Of a stretch of DNA of 64,000 bases, positions 62,493 through 64,000 are shown piece after piece. The notes beneath the pieces are model-generated. The model saw only the letters and a program-made list of their open reading frames with translations, did no database searches and was not told the origin of the DNA. Origin of the DNA: an uncultured Oscillospiraceae bacterium (lineage in GTDB: Bacteria > Bacillota > Clostridia > Oscillospirales > Oscillospiraceae); contig CANPXW010000001.1 of the NCBI GenBank assembly GCA_947587025.1, positions 1-64,000 of the forward strand, given 5' to 3'. The position numbers and the translations under genes are program-made. How positions within the stretch are numbered: position 1 is the stretch's first letter; the number at the start of each line of letters is the position of its first letter.

Positions 62493-63439
62493 TGAAAGGG
62501 GAGCTCATCAGCGTCATCATCCCGGTATATAATGTGGAGCCGTACCTGGAAAAGTGCGTGGAGAGCGTGCTGGCCCAGACGTACGAGGACCTGGAGGTCA
62601 TCCTGGTGGATGACGGCTCGCCGGACGGCTGCCCGGCGCTGTGCGACGCCTTTGCCCGCCGGGACAGCCGCGTGCGGGTGATCCACAAGGAAAACGGCGG
62701 CCAGGGCTCAGCCCGCAACCGAGGCCTGGACATCGCACGGGGCGCGTACATCGGCTTTGTGGACAGCGACGACTACATTGCGCCGGACATGTATGAAAAG
62801 CTCTATACCGCCCTGACGGATACCGGGGCGGATATCAGCATATGCGACCTGGTCTTTGTGGACGCCGACGGGAACAGGACCTTCGACCTGCCGCCCATGC
62901 GGGCAGGGACGCTGACCAGGGAACAGATGTACGAGCGTCTGGAGACAGTGGAGAAGGGACGGTATGTGGTGGTCTGTACCCGGCTGTGCAGGCGGGAGCT
63001 CTTTGAGGGCCTGCGCTTTGAAGAGGGCAAGGGCTTTGAGGACGAGTTCCTTGTGCTGCCACTTTACAGGCGCTGCAGCCGTGTCGCGCTCATCGCCGAC
63101 GTGCTGTACTACTACCTTCAACGGCAGGGGAGCACCATGAACCGGCCGGTCACCATCCGCCATCTGGAGGCGGTGCAGGCGATCATGGGCCGCTGGGACT
63201 ATTACCACGCGCACGGCCATTCCGTCGCGGCCAAACGCGCGCTGCACTACGCCTACGTGACGCTGTGGAAAGTCATGAACGGCGTGGACGCCTGGGGCGA
63301 GCGCAGAGCGCTCTGGCCTTATGTCCGCCGGGTCATGGCGGCGCAGGTGCGGGAACTGAACGTGAGCGCGGGCATGCTGCTGCTGGGCTACGTCCGCGCC
63401 CTGTGGGATCACCGTCCCGGCGCCAGGACGGACAAATAG
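62492..63439 (+). CDS. Glycosyltransferase family 2
   Basis: LISVIIPVYNVEPYLEKCVESVLAQTYEDLEVILVDDGSPDGCPALCD; GQGSARNRGLDIARGAYIGFVDSDDYI. Confidence 0.95.
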   Translation: MKGELISVIIPVYNVEPYLEKCVESVLAQTYEDLEVILVDDGSPDGCPALCDAFARRDSRVRVIHKENGGQGSARNRGLDIARGAYIGFVDSDDYIAPDMYEKLYTALTDTGADISICDLVFVDADGNRTFDLPPMRAGTLTREQMYERLETVEKGRYVVVCTRLCRRELFEGLRFEEGKGFEDEFLVLPLYRRCSRVALIADVLYYYLQRQGSTMNRPVTIRHLEAVQAIMGRWDYYHAHGHSVAAKRALHYAYVTLWKVMNGVDAWGERRALWPYVRRVMAAQVRELNVSAGMLLLGYVRALWDHRPGARTDK

Positions 63440-63463
63440 AATGGGACCTATCGGAGGCAGGAC

Positions 63464-64000
63464 ATGAAAAAGGTCATGCTGGTCTTCGGCACCCGGCCGG
63501 AGGCCATCAAGATGTGCCCGCTGGTAAAGCAGCTGCGCAGCCGGCCGGCGCTGGAGACGCTGGTGTGCGTCACCGGACAGCACCGGCAGATGCTGGACCA
63601 GGTGCTGGAGGCGTTCTCCGTGACACCGGACTATGACCTGGCCATCATGAAGGCCGGCCAGACCCTGTTCGACATCACCGCCGGGGTGCTGGAGCGCATC
63701 CGCCCCGTGCTGGAGAAGGAGCGGCCGGACGTGGTGCTGGTGCACGGGGATACCACCACCACCTTCGCCGCCGCCCTGGCCTGCTTCTATCTGCAGATAC
63801 CGGTGGGCCACGTGGAGGCGGGACTGCGCACCCACGACATTTATTCCCCCTATCCGGAGGAGTTCAACCGCCAGGCGGTGAGCATCGTCAGCCGCTATAA
63901 TTTCGCCCCCACCGACAAGGCTCGGCAGAATCTGCTGGCCGAGGGCCGGGACCCGGCCACCATCCACGTCACCGGCAACACCGCCATCGACGCGCTGGCC
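63464..64000 (+). CDS. wecB: UDP-N-acetylglucosamine 2-epimerase (non-hydrolysing), truncated by window end
   Basis: [67 protein letters not shown]. Confidence 0.94.
   Translation, partial: MKKVMLVFGTRPEAIKMCPLVKQLRSRPALETLVCVTGQHRQMLDQVLEAFSVTPDYDLAIMKAGQTLFDITAGVLERIRPVLEKERPDVVLVHGDTTTTFAAALACFYLQIPVGHVEAGLRTHDIYSPYPEEFNRQAVSIVSRYNFAPTDKARQNLLAEGRDPATIHVTGNTAIDALA

Overview
High-GC Gram-positive (Firmicutes/Clostridia-like) chromosomal window, annotated by reading the sequence and the supplied ORF translations; no database search was run. Left to right: (1) end of an accessory island with a type I restriction HsdR C-terminus, an MNT/HEPN pair, a non-coding repeat-motif tract and a tRNA 3'-end fragment that may be an integration scar; (2) a small double-glycine-leader peptide and a Lar-like restriction-alleviation protein; (3) a ~13 kb surface-fibre operon (3236-16131) that combines a sortase/LPXTG pilus module with TasA/camelysin-like proteins and a SipW-type signal peptidase, headed by an 1846-aa adhesin carrying about 26 C-x-H-x-H-x3-C units; (4) a LacI-regulated maltodextrin ABC/MalQ operon and alanine dehydrogenase; (5) an Mrp/complex-I-like antiporter cluster with four ND5/MrpD-type subunits; (6) a decayed prophage next to tRNA-Ser that retains a phage-head-fused toxin-like C-terminus and a candidate immunity gene; (7) mostly housekeeping genes (folate one-carbon, GreA, MMPL/YhgE, glycolipid, aminotransferases, Nth, RarA, radical SAM), an FMN riboswitch with an ECF transporter, a sigma/anti-sigma pair, and the start of a surface-polysaccharide cluster with a stand-alone adenylation enzyme. 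A 112-bp structured repeat occurs twice, 28 kb apart, with a compensatory base-pair change. Best candidates for under-described biology are the hybrid fibre operon with its CHHC repeats, the four-ND5 Mrp cluster and the two-copy structured repeat.
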